Assembly (NCBI GenBank): GCA_938075415.1
Contig: CALJHC010000041.1
Span: forward strand, 1 to 58,665
Length of the DNA stretch: 58,665 nt
From: an uncultured Rubripirellula sp.
Lineage (GTDB): Bacteria; Planctomycetota; Planctomycetia; Pirellulales; Pirellulaceae
Direction of reading: 5' to 3'
Shown here: one piece after another, positions 26,457-36,071 of the stretch
Layout of the letters: each line of letters opens with the position of its first letter
How positions within the stretch are numbered: position 1 is the stretch's first letter
Translations under genes and position numbers: made by a program
Notes under the pieces: model-generated
What the model saw: the letters and a program-made list of their open reading frames with translations, nothing else
The model's database searches: none
What the model was told of the DNA's origin: nothing

Positions 26457-29400
26457 GTGAACATCTCGATCAAATCAAGATCCCGAACTGCGCAAACAGA
26501 ACTCTCACATCGTCAAAGCAGAAAGCGCAGCGCAAGGTCGATTGCGTTGACTATTTTCTGGCTGATGCTAATCCCTGGAATCACTTCAGCTCAAGAAACC
26601 CAGACCCCCGCTTCGGACACGCCACAATCCCCGTCCACGACAGAGAAGGCCCCCCCCGCGGTTACACCCGAAGAACCTGTCACCAAAGGCTTGACCGCAG
26701 CGGATGCCAAAGCTCTCTGGGAAAAACTACAACAAGATTCTTCGATCGACGATGCGGTCAAAGAATCCATTCAACCTAAATTTGATCAAGCCATCGCAGA
26801 TCTTGAGTTGGCAGCGACTTTTCACGCCTCAGCAGAACGCTTTCGTGGATCACTCGAAAGCGCTCCGAAAGAGGCCGAAGTAAAGCGTCAAGAAACTTCA
26901 AAGCTGCCGACACCAGAGGATGCAGCTCGCGTCTCGAAGGAATTCGAATCAGCCGTTGATATTCAACGAGAGCTTGCCGCAGTCAAAGCGAATCTAGAGT
27001 CGCTGCAGGATGAACTGGACAAAGTCACCACTTCACTCGATTCAGTTCGCGAAACCCGCCCATCGGTTGTTAGCACTCGTCAGCCAGAAGCGCAAGGCGA
27101 ACTTGAAACCGTACGTGTTGAACTTCAAAACCCGGACCTCTCGGATCAGGCCAGCGCACCGGGACGCATTGCGGATCGGACGTTGCTGCAGGCATTGGAA
27201 GCCAAGCTTACCGCTGAACTGGAAATGCTCAAGCAAGAGAAAACCAGCACGGCTGCCAGAGAAGAGTTACTTGAAGCTCGATCAGATTCTCTCACGCGCC
27301 AAGTTGAAAACAGCGCATCCCTGGTTAAAGAGCTTCAAGCACGAGAACAAGCTGAACTGAAACGCGAAGCCCAAAAAGCTGAATCTGTTGTCACTGAGAC
27401 GAAAGACTTAATTTCAAAAGATGACCTTCAGGCTCAGGCTCTCGTCAAAGAGGTCACTGAGCTAAAAGAAAAATTCGAACGTGTCGCTGGATACAGTTCG
27501 CAAATGGAAGAAGCCCAAGGCGATGTAGCGAATCGCCTAAAACGACTCAACGAAGAATATCAGCGACTGTCGAAGGAATTTGAAGTTGACGGTATCGGAG
27601 CCGCAATGGTGCAGGTGGCCTTCCAACTTCAAGAGCGAATCCTTGACCCAAACATTTACGCTGTCCCTCGAACAACGAACCTTCCATCGGCGGATTCTGT
27701 ACGGCTGGATTCAATCCGAACCGACCAACAACTTCGCGATCACGGCGGGGTTGAGAAAAAATTCGCATCGCGAAAATCGGAGAGCATTGCCAAATTGCTT
27801 CAAACCCGATTCGAGCTGTTAGAGAAATTGAAAGCTCAATACAAACTACTGCTCCCCGCCGCGATCACTTTCCAAGCGAATCAACACGAACTTGAGCGAC
27901 GCATTACAGAAATTGAAGGAGCGATCTCCGAAAAGCTCATCTGGTTACGAAGCTCACCCACCATTGGCGTTCGCGACTTGGTCAGCCTGCCGAGCGGAAT
28001 CAAGTGGTGGTTTAGTGAAGAACATTGGGGAGAGTTTTGCACAGGCATCAGCAACGCTTTCTCGACTGACCCAATACGTTTTACACTTTTCCTGTTTGTC
28101 ATCATTGCCCTCTTGGGAATGCGTCCACGACTGATCGGATGGCTAACTGACACGGGTCCAAAGATTCGCCGTATTTCTACCGATCGCTACGCATTATCAG
28201 TTGAAGCGCTGACGTGGACACTGCTGCTAGCGGCACCGACGGCAATCATCCTGTCATTCCTTGGCTGGACAATGACCTATGCGGACGCACCCAGCGCCTG
28301 GCTACAGAGTCTCGCCGGGGGAACGGCAACCATCGCGAGAATCGCGTTTGTGATTTCTTTTACCTCTGAAATCTGCAGACCGAAGGGACTTGGGAACACA
28401 CATTTTGGCTGGAACCAAACAACGCTCAAGGCCATTCGCAAAACGGTTTTCCGTTTTGGAGTTGTTTACATTCCAGCGGGTCTCATCGCTTGCAGCACTC
28501 TGTACGGTGAAACATCCAGCTACGGAGATGGGATTGGTCGAATCAGCATGATGGTGGCCAAACTCTGGATCTGGTTCCTGCTCTGGCAACAATTCGGCGG
28601 AAAACAAGGATTGGTTGCCAAGCTGAAGAAAAATCAACCAAACCGCCTGCTGACTCGAACTAGGCTTTTCTGGTATCCGTTATTACTTTGCAGCCCGCTG
28701 TTTTTTTTCGTTCTGGCAGCTCGTGGTTATGTCATCGCTTCGATTAACCTGAGTCACGGATTCGCGGAAACCATCGGTGTAATCGTCTTGGGTGATGTGA
28801 TTTACTGGATGGTGCTGCGTTGGTTCTCACTGCAGGCAAAAAAGCTGGCAGTCGCCAATCGGATGGAACGTTTGATCGCAGCCAGAGATGCCGCCGAGGC
28901 AGCAGGTGAGACCGATGAAGACCTTGAAAATGAAGCGATCACCGTTCCCATGGAAGAGGATGAATCGCTAGATCTTGAAACCATTAGCCAACAAACCCGC
29001 AGTCTTGTCCGATCATTGATTGGTATCGGCATCGTCATCACGATTGCATCGCTTTGGTCGAGCAGCCTGCCCATCGCCCAACAACTTCGCGACTACCAAG
29101 TACCACTGACGGATTTTGATCTTCTGGAAATCGCAAAGGGATTCTTGGTCTTCGGAATCACTTGGCTGCTCATCAAAAACCTTCCTGGTGTTTTGGAACT
29201 TTCGGTCCTTCGCGCGTACTCGATCGAATCAGGAACCAAGTACGCCATCGTCTCCTTGTGCCGATACGCCATTGGTGCGATTGGCCTGATGGTAATCACC
29301 AATGTCTTGAATTTCGACTTCACACAGTTTGGCTGGATGGCTGCAGCACTTAGCGTTGGCCTTGGATTTGGATTACAAGAAGTCATCACCAACTTTGTTT

Positions 29401-29936
29401 GTGGTCTGATTCTGCTGTTTGAGCGGCCAGTGCGAATCGGCGATGTGGTAACGATTCAGGGTACCACCGGGACGGTGACCAAAATCCGGATGCGTGCGAC
29501 CACGATCACGAACTGGGACCGTCAAGAGTTTGTTGTTCCCAACAAAAGCCTTATCACCGACACAATTCTAAACTGGACACTCAGTGCTTCCATCAGCCGC
29601 ATCGTGATCAACGTGGGTGTCGCCTACGGAACGGATACGGATCAAGCACGAGAGATCCTGCTTGACGTAGCCAATGACCATCCAGTCATCATGCAAGATC
29701 CAGCTCCCATGGCAACATTTGAACAGTTCGCCGACAGCACCCTGAATTTGGTCCTGCGTTGCTACGTCCCGGATCTCGGCTTCCGACTTCGAACCACATC
29801 CGAACTTCACACAGCGGTCAACCATCGTTTCAACCAAGCGGGCATCGAAATCGCGTTCCCTCAACAAGATATCCACATTCGAAGTGGTATCGAACTTCTT
29901 GCTCGCTCCAATACCGACAACCGGGCCGCAAGCTAA
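26457..29936 (+). CDS. Large MscS-family mechanosensitive channel (MscK/KefA-like)
   Basis: About 1159 residues from GTG 26457, which is preceded by an AAGGAAG ribosome site 6 bp away; the frame continues 13 codons upstream to a TTG. A signal peptide (residues ~29-46, ending T-S-A-Q) is followed by a long Gln/Glu-rich coiled-coil periplasmic domain to about residue 510. Some eight to eleven membrane helices come next. The MscS core near residues 970-1150 contains G-L-G-F-G-L-Q-E-V-I-T-N-F, F-E-R-P-V-R-I-G-D-V-V and V-P-N-K-S-L-I-T-D. It opens under membrane tension to release solutes during hypo-osmotic shock. The size and periplasmic coiled coil resemble MscK/MscM rather than the 280-residue MscS. 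Confidence 0.92.
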   Translation: MNISIKSRSRTAQTELSHRQSRKRSARSIALTIFWLMLIPGITSAQETQTPASDTPQSPSTTEKAPPAVTPEEPVTKGLTAADAKALWEKLQQDSSIDDAVKESIQPKFDQAIADLELAATFHASAERFRGSLESAPKEAEVKRQETSKLPTPEDAARVSKEFESAVDIQRELAAVKANLESLQDELDKVTTSLDSVRETRPSVVSTRQPEAQGELETVRVELQNPDLSDQASAPGRIADRTLLQALEAKLTAELEMLKQEKTSTAAREELLEARSDSLTRQVENSASLVKELQAREQAELKREAQKAESVVTETKDLISKDDLQAQALVKEVTELKEKFERVAGYSSQMEEAQGDVANRLKRLNEEYQRLSKEFEVDGIGAAMVQVAFQLQERILDPNIYAVPRTTNLPSADSVRLDSIRTDQQLRDHGGVEKKFASRKSESIAKLLQTRFELLEKLKAQYKLLLPAAITFQANQHELERRITEIEGAISEKLIWLRSSPTIGVRDLVSLPSGIKWWFSEEHWGEFCTGISNAFSTDPIRFTLFLFVIIALLGMRPRLIGWLTDTGPKIRRISTDRYALSVEALTWTLLLAAPTAIILSFLGWTMTYADAPSAWLQSLAGGTATIARIAFVISFTSEICRPKGLGNTHFGWNQTTLKAIRKTVFRFGVVYIPAGLIACSTLYGETSSYGDGIGRISMMVAKLWIWFLLWQQFGGKQGLVAKLKKNQPNRLLTRTRLFWYPLLLCSPLFFFVLAARGYVIASINLSHGFAETIGVIVLGDVIYWMVLRWFSLQAKKLAVANRMERLIAARDAAEAAGETDEDLENEAITVPMEEDESLDLETISQQTRSLVRSLIGIGIVITIASLWSSSLPIAQQLRDYQVPLTDFDLLEIAKGFLVFGITWLLIKNLPGVLELSVLRAYSIESGTKYAIVSLCRYAIGAIGLMVITNVLNFDFTQFGWMAAALSVGLGFGLQEVITNFVCGLILLFERPVRIGDVVTIQGTTGTVTKIRMRATTITNWDRQEFVVPNKSLITDTILNWTLSASISRIVINVGVAYGTDTDQAREILLDVANDHPVIMQDPAPMATFEQFADSTLNLVLRCYVPDLGFRLRTTSELHTAVNHRFNQAGIEIAFPQQDIHIRSGIELLARSNTDNRAAS

Positions 29937-30173
29937 AACGAGTGCACGCTTCAAACAAGTTGAATCGGCGATTCATGTAGGCTGTTCTCGATGATGGCAA
30001 CTGCCAACTCAGGAATTCGTTCAACTGCATCAATCGACCGCGTGCCGTTGGTGTTGGTCCAAATCAGGTCATGCTGTCGTACTTTGTCGCTGGCCATCAG
30101 GTTAGTCTATGATAGTTGCAACCTGATCATTCTCGGATTTTCCACACTCACGACCCTGTCCAAATCAAAGCTC

Positions 30174-30911
30174 ATGCAAGCTCAAAATATCTTTCCCGCA
30201 ACATGGGAAGTACCGCAAGTATTTCTCGATCGGTTAGGAAAACGCGTCGGCAGGCAACGCTTCATGACTTGCGACGATCACCTGCTCTTGGTGCTTCACG
30301 CACCACCAGAACAGCAACAAGAAGAACGAGTGGGTCGTTTCTTTTGGCGCAAACCAGATGGAACATGGGCCAGTAATTTACTCGGATCGGGAATTGGTGC
30401 ACTCTTCAAACATCTGGATGAATATGAGCAAAGGCTGGAAGTTCTCGAAGAGCAAGAAAAAGAAGCTAACAGTGCAAAAGATTTCCTGGAAATCAATGAT
30501 CACCTGGCTCCATTACTCCGTGCGTCAATTCATTTGCATACCGTTTTACAAGATGCAAGAAAACAGTGCCCAAAAATCCGCGAACTGATTGACACACGTG
30601 ACCGAGCCTACGCGATTGAGCGAGCAGCCGAGTTGCTGGCGGTTGGCTGCAAGAATGGACTGGATTATCAGATGGCACGTCAGGCAGAGGAGCAAGCCGT
30701 CATGGGACACCGCATGGCGATTGCATCACATCGCCTTAACCGATTGGTTGCTTTCTTCTTACCTCTTGCAACCCTCGCGGGCCTCTTTGGTGTCAACCTT
30801 CGAACAGGACTGGAGGAATTCACCGCACCGATTGCATTCCTTGCTCTGGCGGGGGTTGGTCTATTGAGCGGAGCAATTCTGATGCTGGCACTTGGGAGCG
30901 GCGAACGCTAG
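30174..30911 (+). CDS. Short CorA/ZntB-like membrane protein
   Basis: About 245 residues from ATG 30174; the frame runs upstream to a TTG at 29991 but that segment does not look coding. A soluble N-terminal part with a coiled coil (E-Q-R-L-E-V-L-E-E-Q-E-K) leads into a long helix and two closing transmembrane segments (about residues 183-205 and 218-240), the topology of CorA metal-ion channels. The loop after the first helix reads F-G-V-N-L rather than the signature G-M-N. The soluble domain is shorter than in the usual ~320-residue CorA. Divalent-cation transport is therefore uncertain. Confidence 0.65.
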   Translation: MQAQNIFPATWEVPQVFLDRLGKRVGRQRFMTCDDHLLLVLHAPPEQQQEERVGRFFWRKPDGTWASNLLGSGIGALFKHLDEYEQRLEVLEEQEKEANSAKDFLEINDHLAPLLRASIHLHTVLQDARKQCPKIRELIDTRDRAYAIERAAELLAVGCKNGLDYQMARQAEEQAVMGHRMAIASHRLNRLVAFFLPLATLAGLFGVNLRTGLEEFTAPIAFLALAGVGLLSGAILMLALGSGER

Positions 30912-30990
30912 CGTCGTTCAAACTGACACTTGATTGAACAATCAGAGACTCAAAACAGTGTCATCAGCCATCGAAATTGGCTCCTCGAAC

Positions 30991-32262
30991 CTACCGACTG
31001 ACCTCCATGTTGACCTCGAATGCTGACTGGTTGTCGGACAAAGATCCCACCGATTCGTTCACTCTGAAGAGAAGCCAACTGTAGCTGTCGATTTCCAGCG
31101 TGGCCTCTTTTGTCAACGGATACACCGCCGGTTCCGACAGATAAACTTCGGCATCATTTGGGGCATTGGGCAGAACGCAGACCAACAATTGCCCCATCGG
31201 CCGACCTCGATGATACCGCAGCGTTATCCCTGCTGGCTCACTTACCCACGGTCGTGTCGTATTTGCCAGTGTTACCGTTCCTGATGGCCTAAGACGCATC
31301 TTGACCCCACCGGGGACTCGCACACCAGCCGATTGCCAACCCTGATCAGCTGATACCTGCACCTTCAAAGGCTGACCCCGCCATAATGGGTCATTCATGC
31401 CAATCTCAATCCTCTCTCGCTCCCATTCAAATCCGTAATCAAGATCGTGACACATCATTTGCCATCGCGCTAACAAGATGGGCCACTCCGATTGGAAAGC
31501 CATCATGAAATGTCGATTGAACCCGGGTCCACGCTTGAATCCTTTCGCGGCAAGTTCGAGCAGATCGCCACGATACTCCGGATAAGCATCAAGCATCGCC
31601 ACCAACGCCCAACTCCAGCTGTAAGCACCAACATCACCCAGCAAGTTTGGCTTGTAGCCAAGCACTGACTTCAGCGTGGGCACCTGTGATTCATTTCTCA
31701 ACTGCTCCATCCGTTTGAAACGACCCCAATAAGGAACCTCTTCGCGGGTCAGAGGCATGACATTTATCCCAATTGACCGCCCAAAATTTCGATGCAAGGC
31801 GAGACATTCAGCCGTCCCCTCCTGAAACCATGTCGCACCAGCTCCATTGAAAGCGGCAAACATGAATGCATGCACACCTTCATGCAAGGCAAGATGTCGT
31901 GTGTAATACTCACTCTGTTGCGCCTTGATCCAAATCTTTTTACCCATGGCGTAACCAAAGTTGAAATCTGGCACCTCTGGTGGAATGAAACCAGCCTGCC
32001 TGAATGCACCCTCGTCTCGCATCACGAATGCGGACACTCGAAAACTTGAAAGATCAAATTGATCGATTTGCCAGAACTCGACCCATTGAGTCACCGCTGC
32101 ATCAAATGAAGCAACCAGACGATCCGCCTCTTGGGAAGATTCCAAATCGGTAACTAGTTCAATGTATTGGCCACGACGACGAACCCAACCATCATCAGCT
32201 GGCAGCACCGCGCAGACGAATCCGCTAAAACAAAGACAAAGAAATAACGTTGAACGCATCAT
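30991..32262 (-). CDS. Secreted DUF1570-like protein with HExxH motif
   Basis: About 423 residues from ATG 32262, chosen because AGGAAGA lies just upstream and the signal peptide then starts at the N-terminus (M-M-R-S-T-L-F-L-C-L-C-F, cleavage near A-D-D). The mid part contains L-A-L-H-E-G-V-H-A-F-M, an H-E-x-x-H zinc-peptidase motif, then W-F-Q-E-G-T-A-E-C-L-A, where the Glu could be the third ligand (gluzincin or peptidase MA-like). The organisation fits the DUF1570 family common in planctomycetes. The C-terminal 150 residues are beta-rich. The gene is divergent from the solute-binding lipoprotein; the two starts are about 60 bp apart. Confidence 0.72.
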   Translation of the reverse strand: MMRSTLFLCLCFSGFVCAVLPADDGWVRRRGQYIELVTDLESSQEADRLVASFDAAVTQWVEFWQIDQFDLSSFRVSAFVMRDEGAFRQAGFIPPEVPDFNFGYAMGKKIWIKAQQSEYYTRHLALHEGVHAFMFAAFNGAGATWFQEGTAECLALHRNFGRSIGINVMPLTREEVPYWGRFKRMEQLRNESQVPTLKSVLGYKPNLLGDVGAYSWSWALVAMLDAYPEYRGDLLELAAKGFKRGPGFNRHFMMAFQSEWPILLARWQMMCHDLDYGFEWERERIEIGMNDPLWRGQPLKVQVSADQGWQSAGVRVPGGVKMRLRPSGTVTLANTTRPWVSEPAGITLRYHRGRPMGQLLVCVLPNAPNDAEVYLSEPAVYPLTKEATLEIDSYSWLLFRVNESVGSLSDNQSAFEVNMEVSR

Positions 32263-32321
32263 TCCAATCTTCCTACAACAAAACGTCATCGCCCTCTCCA
32301 TCCAAAGGCAGAGTAATCAAC

Positions 32322-33356
32322 GTGATCCCACATCAGCAATTTCTTCTTCACGCAGTCCTCGTGTTATCGAGCATTTTTCTCGTTGGATGCGTGAAACGTT
32401 CAGAAAGCGATGTAGTGGTCTATTCCGCACTAGACGAGGAATTTGCGTTTCCTATCTTGAATGGTTTCGAACGACGTAGCGAGAACCAAACCAAAATCAT
32501 CCCAAAATTTGACGTCGAATCGACCAAGACCGTTGGCTTGGTCAATCAAATCATCGCAGAAAAAGACCGCCCCGTCTGCGATCTGTTCTGGAATAACGAA
32601 ATCCTTCACACCGTCCGACTGCAAAAACTGGGGCTACTCAAACCGCGGTCTTGGAACCTGCCGGCAAATTACCCCCCCGAAATGGTCGCAGGTGATGGCA
32701 GTTGGTGCGGTTTTGCAGCAAGAGCTCGTGTGCTCATCGTCAACACCGAAGTCATCGACGACCCTAGCCAGTACCCACAATCTGTCGATGAACTGGCCGA
32801 CCCAAAATGGAAGGGCCGCTGCGCAATGGCTCGACCCTTATTCGGCACCACTGCAACGCACTTCGCTGTACTGCAGCAAATCCGTGGCAAAAAACCGACA
32901 CTCGATTTCCTCAACGCGATTCAAGAAAATTCAGTCATACTCTCAGGAAACAAACAGGTGGCAACTGCGGTCGCATCCGGCCAATTGGCGTGGGGCCTTA
33001 CCGATACCGATGATGCGATTGTTGAAAAAGATCGTCACGCTCCAGTCGCAATCGTTTTCCCGGACCAAAATCCAAATCAACTCGGTACACTTCGCATTCC
33101 CAATGCAATCGCTGTTCTCAAAGATGCGCCACATCCGGTCGCAGCCGACCTTCTCGCTGATTACCTGCTTGAACCATCCACTGAGGAACGATTGGCGATG
33201 GGGTACAGCAGTCAGTTGCCGATCCACCCAAACAGCAAGTATCCACCGCGTGTCCTGCCCAAAGAATCAGTCCGATGGATGTCCGTTGATTTCGAGTCGG
33301 CGGGGGATGACTGGGTGTCGTGGTCAGCGGAATTGAAAAAGATATTCCTTGATTGA
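32322..33356 (+). CDS. ABC-transporter-type solute-binding lipoprotein (iron(III)-binding-like)
   Basis: About 344 residues from GTG 32322, which puts a lipoprotein signal at the N-terminus (H-A-V-L-V-L-S-S-I-F-L-V-G-C, lipobox L-V-G-C). The TTG at 32250 would overlap the divergent neighbour's start. The mature part has the Fbp/AfuA class pattern: V-V-V-Y-S-A-L-D-E near the start, V-C-D-L-F-W-N-N-E and A-I-A-V-L-K-D-A-P-H-P. It probably binds ferric ion or a small anion in the periplasm. No permease or ATPase gene is adjacent, so its transport partner, if any, is elsewhere. Confidence 0.78.
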   Translation: MIPHQQFLLHAVLVLSSIFLVGCVKRSESDVVVYSALDEEFAFPILNGFERRSENQTKIIPKFDVESTKTVGLVNQIIAEKDRPVCDLFWNNEILHTVRLQKLGLLKPRSWNLPANYPPEMVAGDGSWCGFAARARVLIVNTEVIDDPSQYPQSVDELADPKWKGRCAMARPLFGTTATHFAVLQQIRGKKPTLDFLNAIQENSVILSGNKQVATAVASGQLAWGLTDTDDAIVEKDRHAPVAIVFPDQNPNQLGTLRIPNAIAVLKDAPHPVAADLLADYLLEPSTEERLAMGYSSQLPIHPNSKYPPRVLPKESVRWMSVDFESAGDDWVSWSAELKKIFLD

Positions 33357-33957
33357 CCAGCGACTCGACACGGTTCAATCGGCAAAGGACACATTGTTTT
33401 TCAAATGAACCATTCATCGACCAGCTGGCAAAAAACTTGACAACCTGCACCCACTTGATGGGGACCGATCAGGCCAATGCTTCCCAACCAAATCAAGACA
33501 AACTTTCGATGCGGATGGACGCAATACTGCGATGTCTCGATTGAGCAAATTGAATGAATGTTTTGAGCAATCAACTCTGACTTGCAAAAATCATGTCAGC
33601 CCGTCGAAGACAGGAAGAGAGAACCACATCAACGTTGGTGATTGATTAGCTTGAACAGCTACTAATTCATTTGCTCGGATCAATCGATCGCGAACGAATC
33701 AAGGTCGAACATCAAGACCCTGCAGAATGATTGTTGCGTTCAACACACAGGCGATTCTGAATGCCGTATCCTGGCTAAACAACCTCTGGCTAAACAACCT
33801 CTGGCTAAACAACGACGGTGTCAAACAAGCACGGGGCTGAACAACCACGGAATTCAACAAACGCCGAATTTAACCAACGCGGTACTCAATCAAGATTACG
33901 CGTGGTCAAGGGTGAACACGAAGAACCCTAGGATAAAATATCGCATCGTCCGCGTGA
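33357..33957. other. Intergenic gap, 601 bp, with tandem repeats
   Basis: No gene is evident. It contains the 15-bp tandem array at 33771-33815 and, directly after it to about 33895, a looser series of AACAA-N-ACGG-like units spaced about 16-18 bp apart. Confidence 0.5.
33771..33815. repeat. 15-bp tandem repeat, three copies
   Basis: CTGGCTAAACAACCT occurs at 33771-33785 and 33786-33800, and a third copy with the last two bases changed at 33801-33815. It is in a non-coding gap; the period of 15 is the same as in the array at 37661. Confidence 0.95.
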
Positions 33958-34494
33958 TCACGCAGCATTCTTGCTGAGAAACTGGCCACGAAACCGTTCA
34001 ATACTATGAATCGTCTCACCGACAAGTTTGTACGATCCAATCGGTGATATCGCGGCCCTGTGAAGCGTCTCACGATGGATCAGTTCAAGTCCACCCTCTT
34101 CGATGCCACCCACGCCTTCTCTGGTCAATCGTGCAGCCACCAGATCCGATTCTTGAAACAGATTACATAGTGCTTGCAAATCTGCCAGATCGAGACTGGC
34201 ACTACCCCGATGAATCAGCAACATCTCTCCGGCAGCCTTCATCAGGCCAGTTGCTTTGGCGACCTCGAACCCTTGCTGCGTGTTGTGCAATGCCACCTTT
34301 AGGAACGGGAATCGAAGTCGCATGTCATCTAAGACGATCAGGGTTGCATCATCGCTTGCATCATCGACAATGACCACTTCAAACGCAGCGGTCGTGAGCT
34401 TCGGAAGGGCTACCTCAAGATTTGCCAACTGCAACTTCAGGCAATCAGCCACATTCCGCACTGGCAAGATGACCGAAATCGTCTGACTAATCAT
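33958..34494 (-). CDS. Short family 2 glycosyltransferase-like protein
   Basis: About 178 residues from ATG 34494; a longer frame begins at 34557. The N-terminal nucleotide-binding half is clear: I-S-V-I-L-P-V-R-N, then V-V-I-V-D-D-A-S-D-D-A-T, as in GT-A glycosyltransferases. The D-x-D region is replaced by L-L-I-H-R-G-S-A-S-L-D, so the usual metal-binding Asp pair is missing. The protein stops where the acceptor domain would begin; usual GT2 domains are over 220 residues. It may be a degenerate or non-catalytic member. It stands alone, with gaps of 500-600 bp on both sides. Confidence 0.7.
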   Translation of the reverse strand: MISQTISVILPVRNVADCLKLQLANLEVALPKLTTAAFEVVIVDDASDDATLIVLDDMRLRFPFLKVALHNTQQGFEVAKATGLMKAAGEMLLIHRGSASLDLADLQALCNLFQESDLVAARLTREGVGGIEEGGLELIHRETLHRAAISPIGSYKLVGETIHSIERFRGQFLSKNAA

Positions 34495-35002
34495 TTGAAG
34501 CACCCATTTTGTTAAGTCTCGATAAAATTCGTTCCCTGATCTCGATACGCCAGGCAAAGCAACTGAATCATCAACGGCAGGCTGTTAATCGCAGAACCTG
34601 CTTTTTCAGTCTTTTGAAATCAGCGGTCTGACCGATCATCGCAATTTGCTTTCCGAAAACTTGCTCGATGACCCTCATTCACGTATCGCCGCCCCCTAAC
34701 TCGAATAACCAAGGTTGCATGAACCGCTGACTTGTCACAAGAAATCGGAGATGACTGACTAATCCAGGACTTCTCAATCCACAGTCGCGTCCCCCTTTCC
34801 TTTTCGTCTCAGGGCGTCTTGGCGGTGCAGTCAAGCTGACAGCACAGGGTTCCGCTCTCCAACCACGCTCGGCACGGGCGCTATAATTGATAGACTTTGA
34901 CGTCGAAAGCGATAACAGGACGATCCGAGATCACTCTCGACTTGCAAAATCAACGCTTTGCAGAGAAAAACACGATTCGCCTCCAGCCAACTCAATAAGT
35001 CA
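34495..35002. other. Intergenic gap, 508 bp
   Basis: It separates the divergent GT2-like and HisI genes and presumably holds both promoters. No repeats, terminators or RNA genes were recognised. Confidence 0.4.
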
Positions 35003-35401
35003 GTGAACGATCTACCCGATTTCTCCCGCGGCCAAGACTTTCCCGGAACCACCGGTCTTTTGCCAGCGATTGCCCAAGACTTCACCTCTGGTCGAGTCCT
35101 GATGATTGCCTGGATGGATGAGCAAGCTTGGAAAGAGACAATTCAAACACAACGTGCGGTCTACTTTAGTCGTAGCCGCCGCAAACTGTGGCGAAAAGGG
35201 GAAACCAGCGGGCATCGACAAATCGTCAAGGAAGTCCGGATTGATTGCGATGCCGACGCAATCTTATTGAGCGTGGAACAGACCGGAGTTGCCTGCCATG
35301 AGGGCTTTGAAAGTTGCTTCTTCCGCGCGGTTGACACTGAGTTCAACGTTCATGTTGCCGATGAACGAAAAGTCGATCCGAAATCGGTTTACGGTAAATG
35401 A
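35003..35401 (+). CDS. hisI: Phosphoribosyl-AMP cyclohydrolase
   Basis: About 132 residues from GTG 35003; the frame can be extended to a TTG at 34958. It carries the HisI motifs V-L-M-I-A-W-M-D-E-Q-A-W, Y-F-S-R-S-R-R-K-L-W-R-K-G-E-T-S-G-H and, with the zinc/magnesium-binding residues, I-D-C-D-A-D-A then G-V-A-C-H-E-G-F-E-S-C-F-F. It opens the adenine ring of phosphoribosyl-AMP in histidine biosynthesis. It is a single-domain protein without the HisE pyrophosphohydrolase domain. No other his genes are nearby, so the pathway is scattered. Confidence 0.92.
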   Translation: MNDLPDFSRGQDFPGTTGLLPAIAQDFTSGRVLMIAWMDEQAWKETIQTQRAVYFSRSRRKLWRKGETSGHRQIVKEVRIDCDADAILLSVEQTGVACHEGFESCFFRAVDTEFNVHVADERKVDPKSVYGK

Positions 35402-35573
35402 ATTCGGTCTAAATTCTTCAGTAGTGAATCTTGGGCAAACTTATCACCCCCTGAGCAGGACGAGATGAATCGGTGCTCAGCGGCACTGGCCTATCTGAGG
35501 TCTGTTTACAACCTTTCCATACCTGATCAACTCGTACTCTCACCTCTACATTACTTAAACGGAGACAAACACC

Positions 35574-36038
35574 ATGAGTGCCGATAACCGCCTGAACGAA
35601 CTTGGGCTAGAACTTCCACCCGCACCGAAACCAATGGGTGTCTACAAGCCGGTTGTCATCTGTGGCAACATGGCTTACCTCTCCGGACACGGACCACTGA
35701 AAACTGACAAAAGTCTAATTACCGGACGACTCGGTTTGGATATGGATGTCGAATCGGGTTACGACGCCGCACGCGTCACAGGACTGGCGATGCTGGCAAC
35801 GCTTCAAGCCGAACTCGGCAGCCTGAATCGAGTCAAGCGATTGGTCAAACTACTCGGTTTAGTGCGAAGCACAGATAATTTTGGGGAACAACCAGCCGTG
35901 ATCAACGGATGCAGTGAACTATTCAGGGATGTTTTTGGGCAGGACGCTGGAGTGGCAGCCCGAAGCGCACTGGGAACCAATTCACTTCCAGGCGGCATTG
36001 CGGTTGAAATCGAAGCCATCTTTGAAATCGACAACTAA
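35574..36038 (+). CDS. RidA/YjgF-family protein
   Basis: A 154-residue protein from ATG 35574, preceded by GGAG 9 bp upstream. The fold pattern fits the YjgF/YER057c/UK114 family in its longer, chorismate-mutase-like clade: L-G-L-E-L-P-P-A-P-K-P near the N-terminus, A-Y-L-S-G-H-G-P, A-A-R-V-T-G-L-A-M-L-A-T, V-R-S-T-D-N-F, and S-L-P-G-G-I-A-V-E-I-E-A near the end. Canonical RidA hydrolyses reactive enamine/imine intermediates, but this clade lacks the catalytic Arg context, so activity is uncertain. It lies 173 bp after hisI on the same strand. Confidence 0.85.
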   Translation: MSADNRLNELGLELPPAPKPMGVYKPVVICGNMAYLSGHGPLKTDKSLITGRLGLDMDVESGYDAARVTGLAMLATLQAELGSLNRVKRLVKLLGLVRSTDNFGEQPAVINGCSELFRDVFGQDAGVAARSALGTNSLPGGIAVEIEAIFEIDN

Positions 36039-36071
36039 CACCACTGGATGATACACCGGTCATCACAACGC

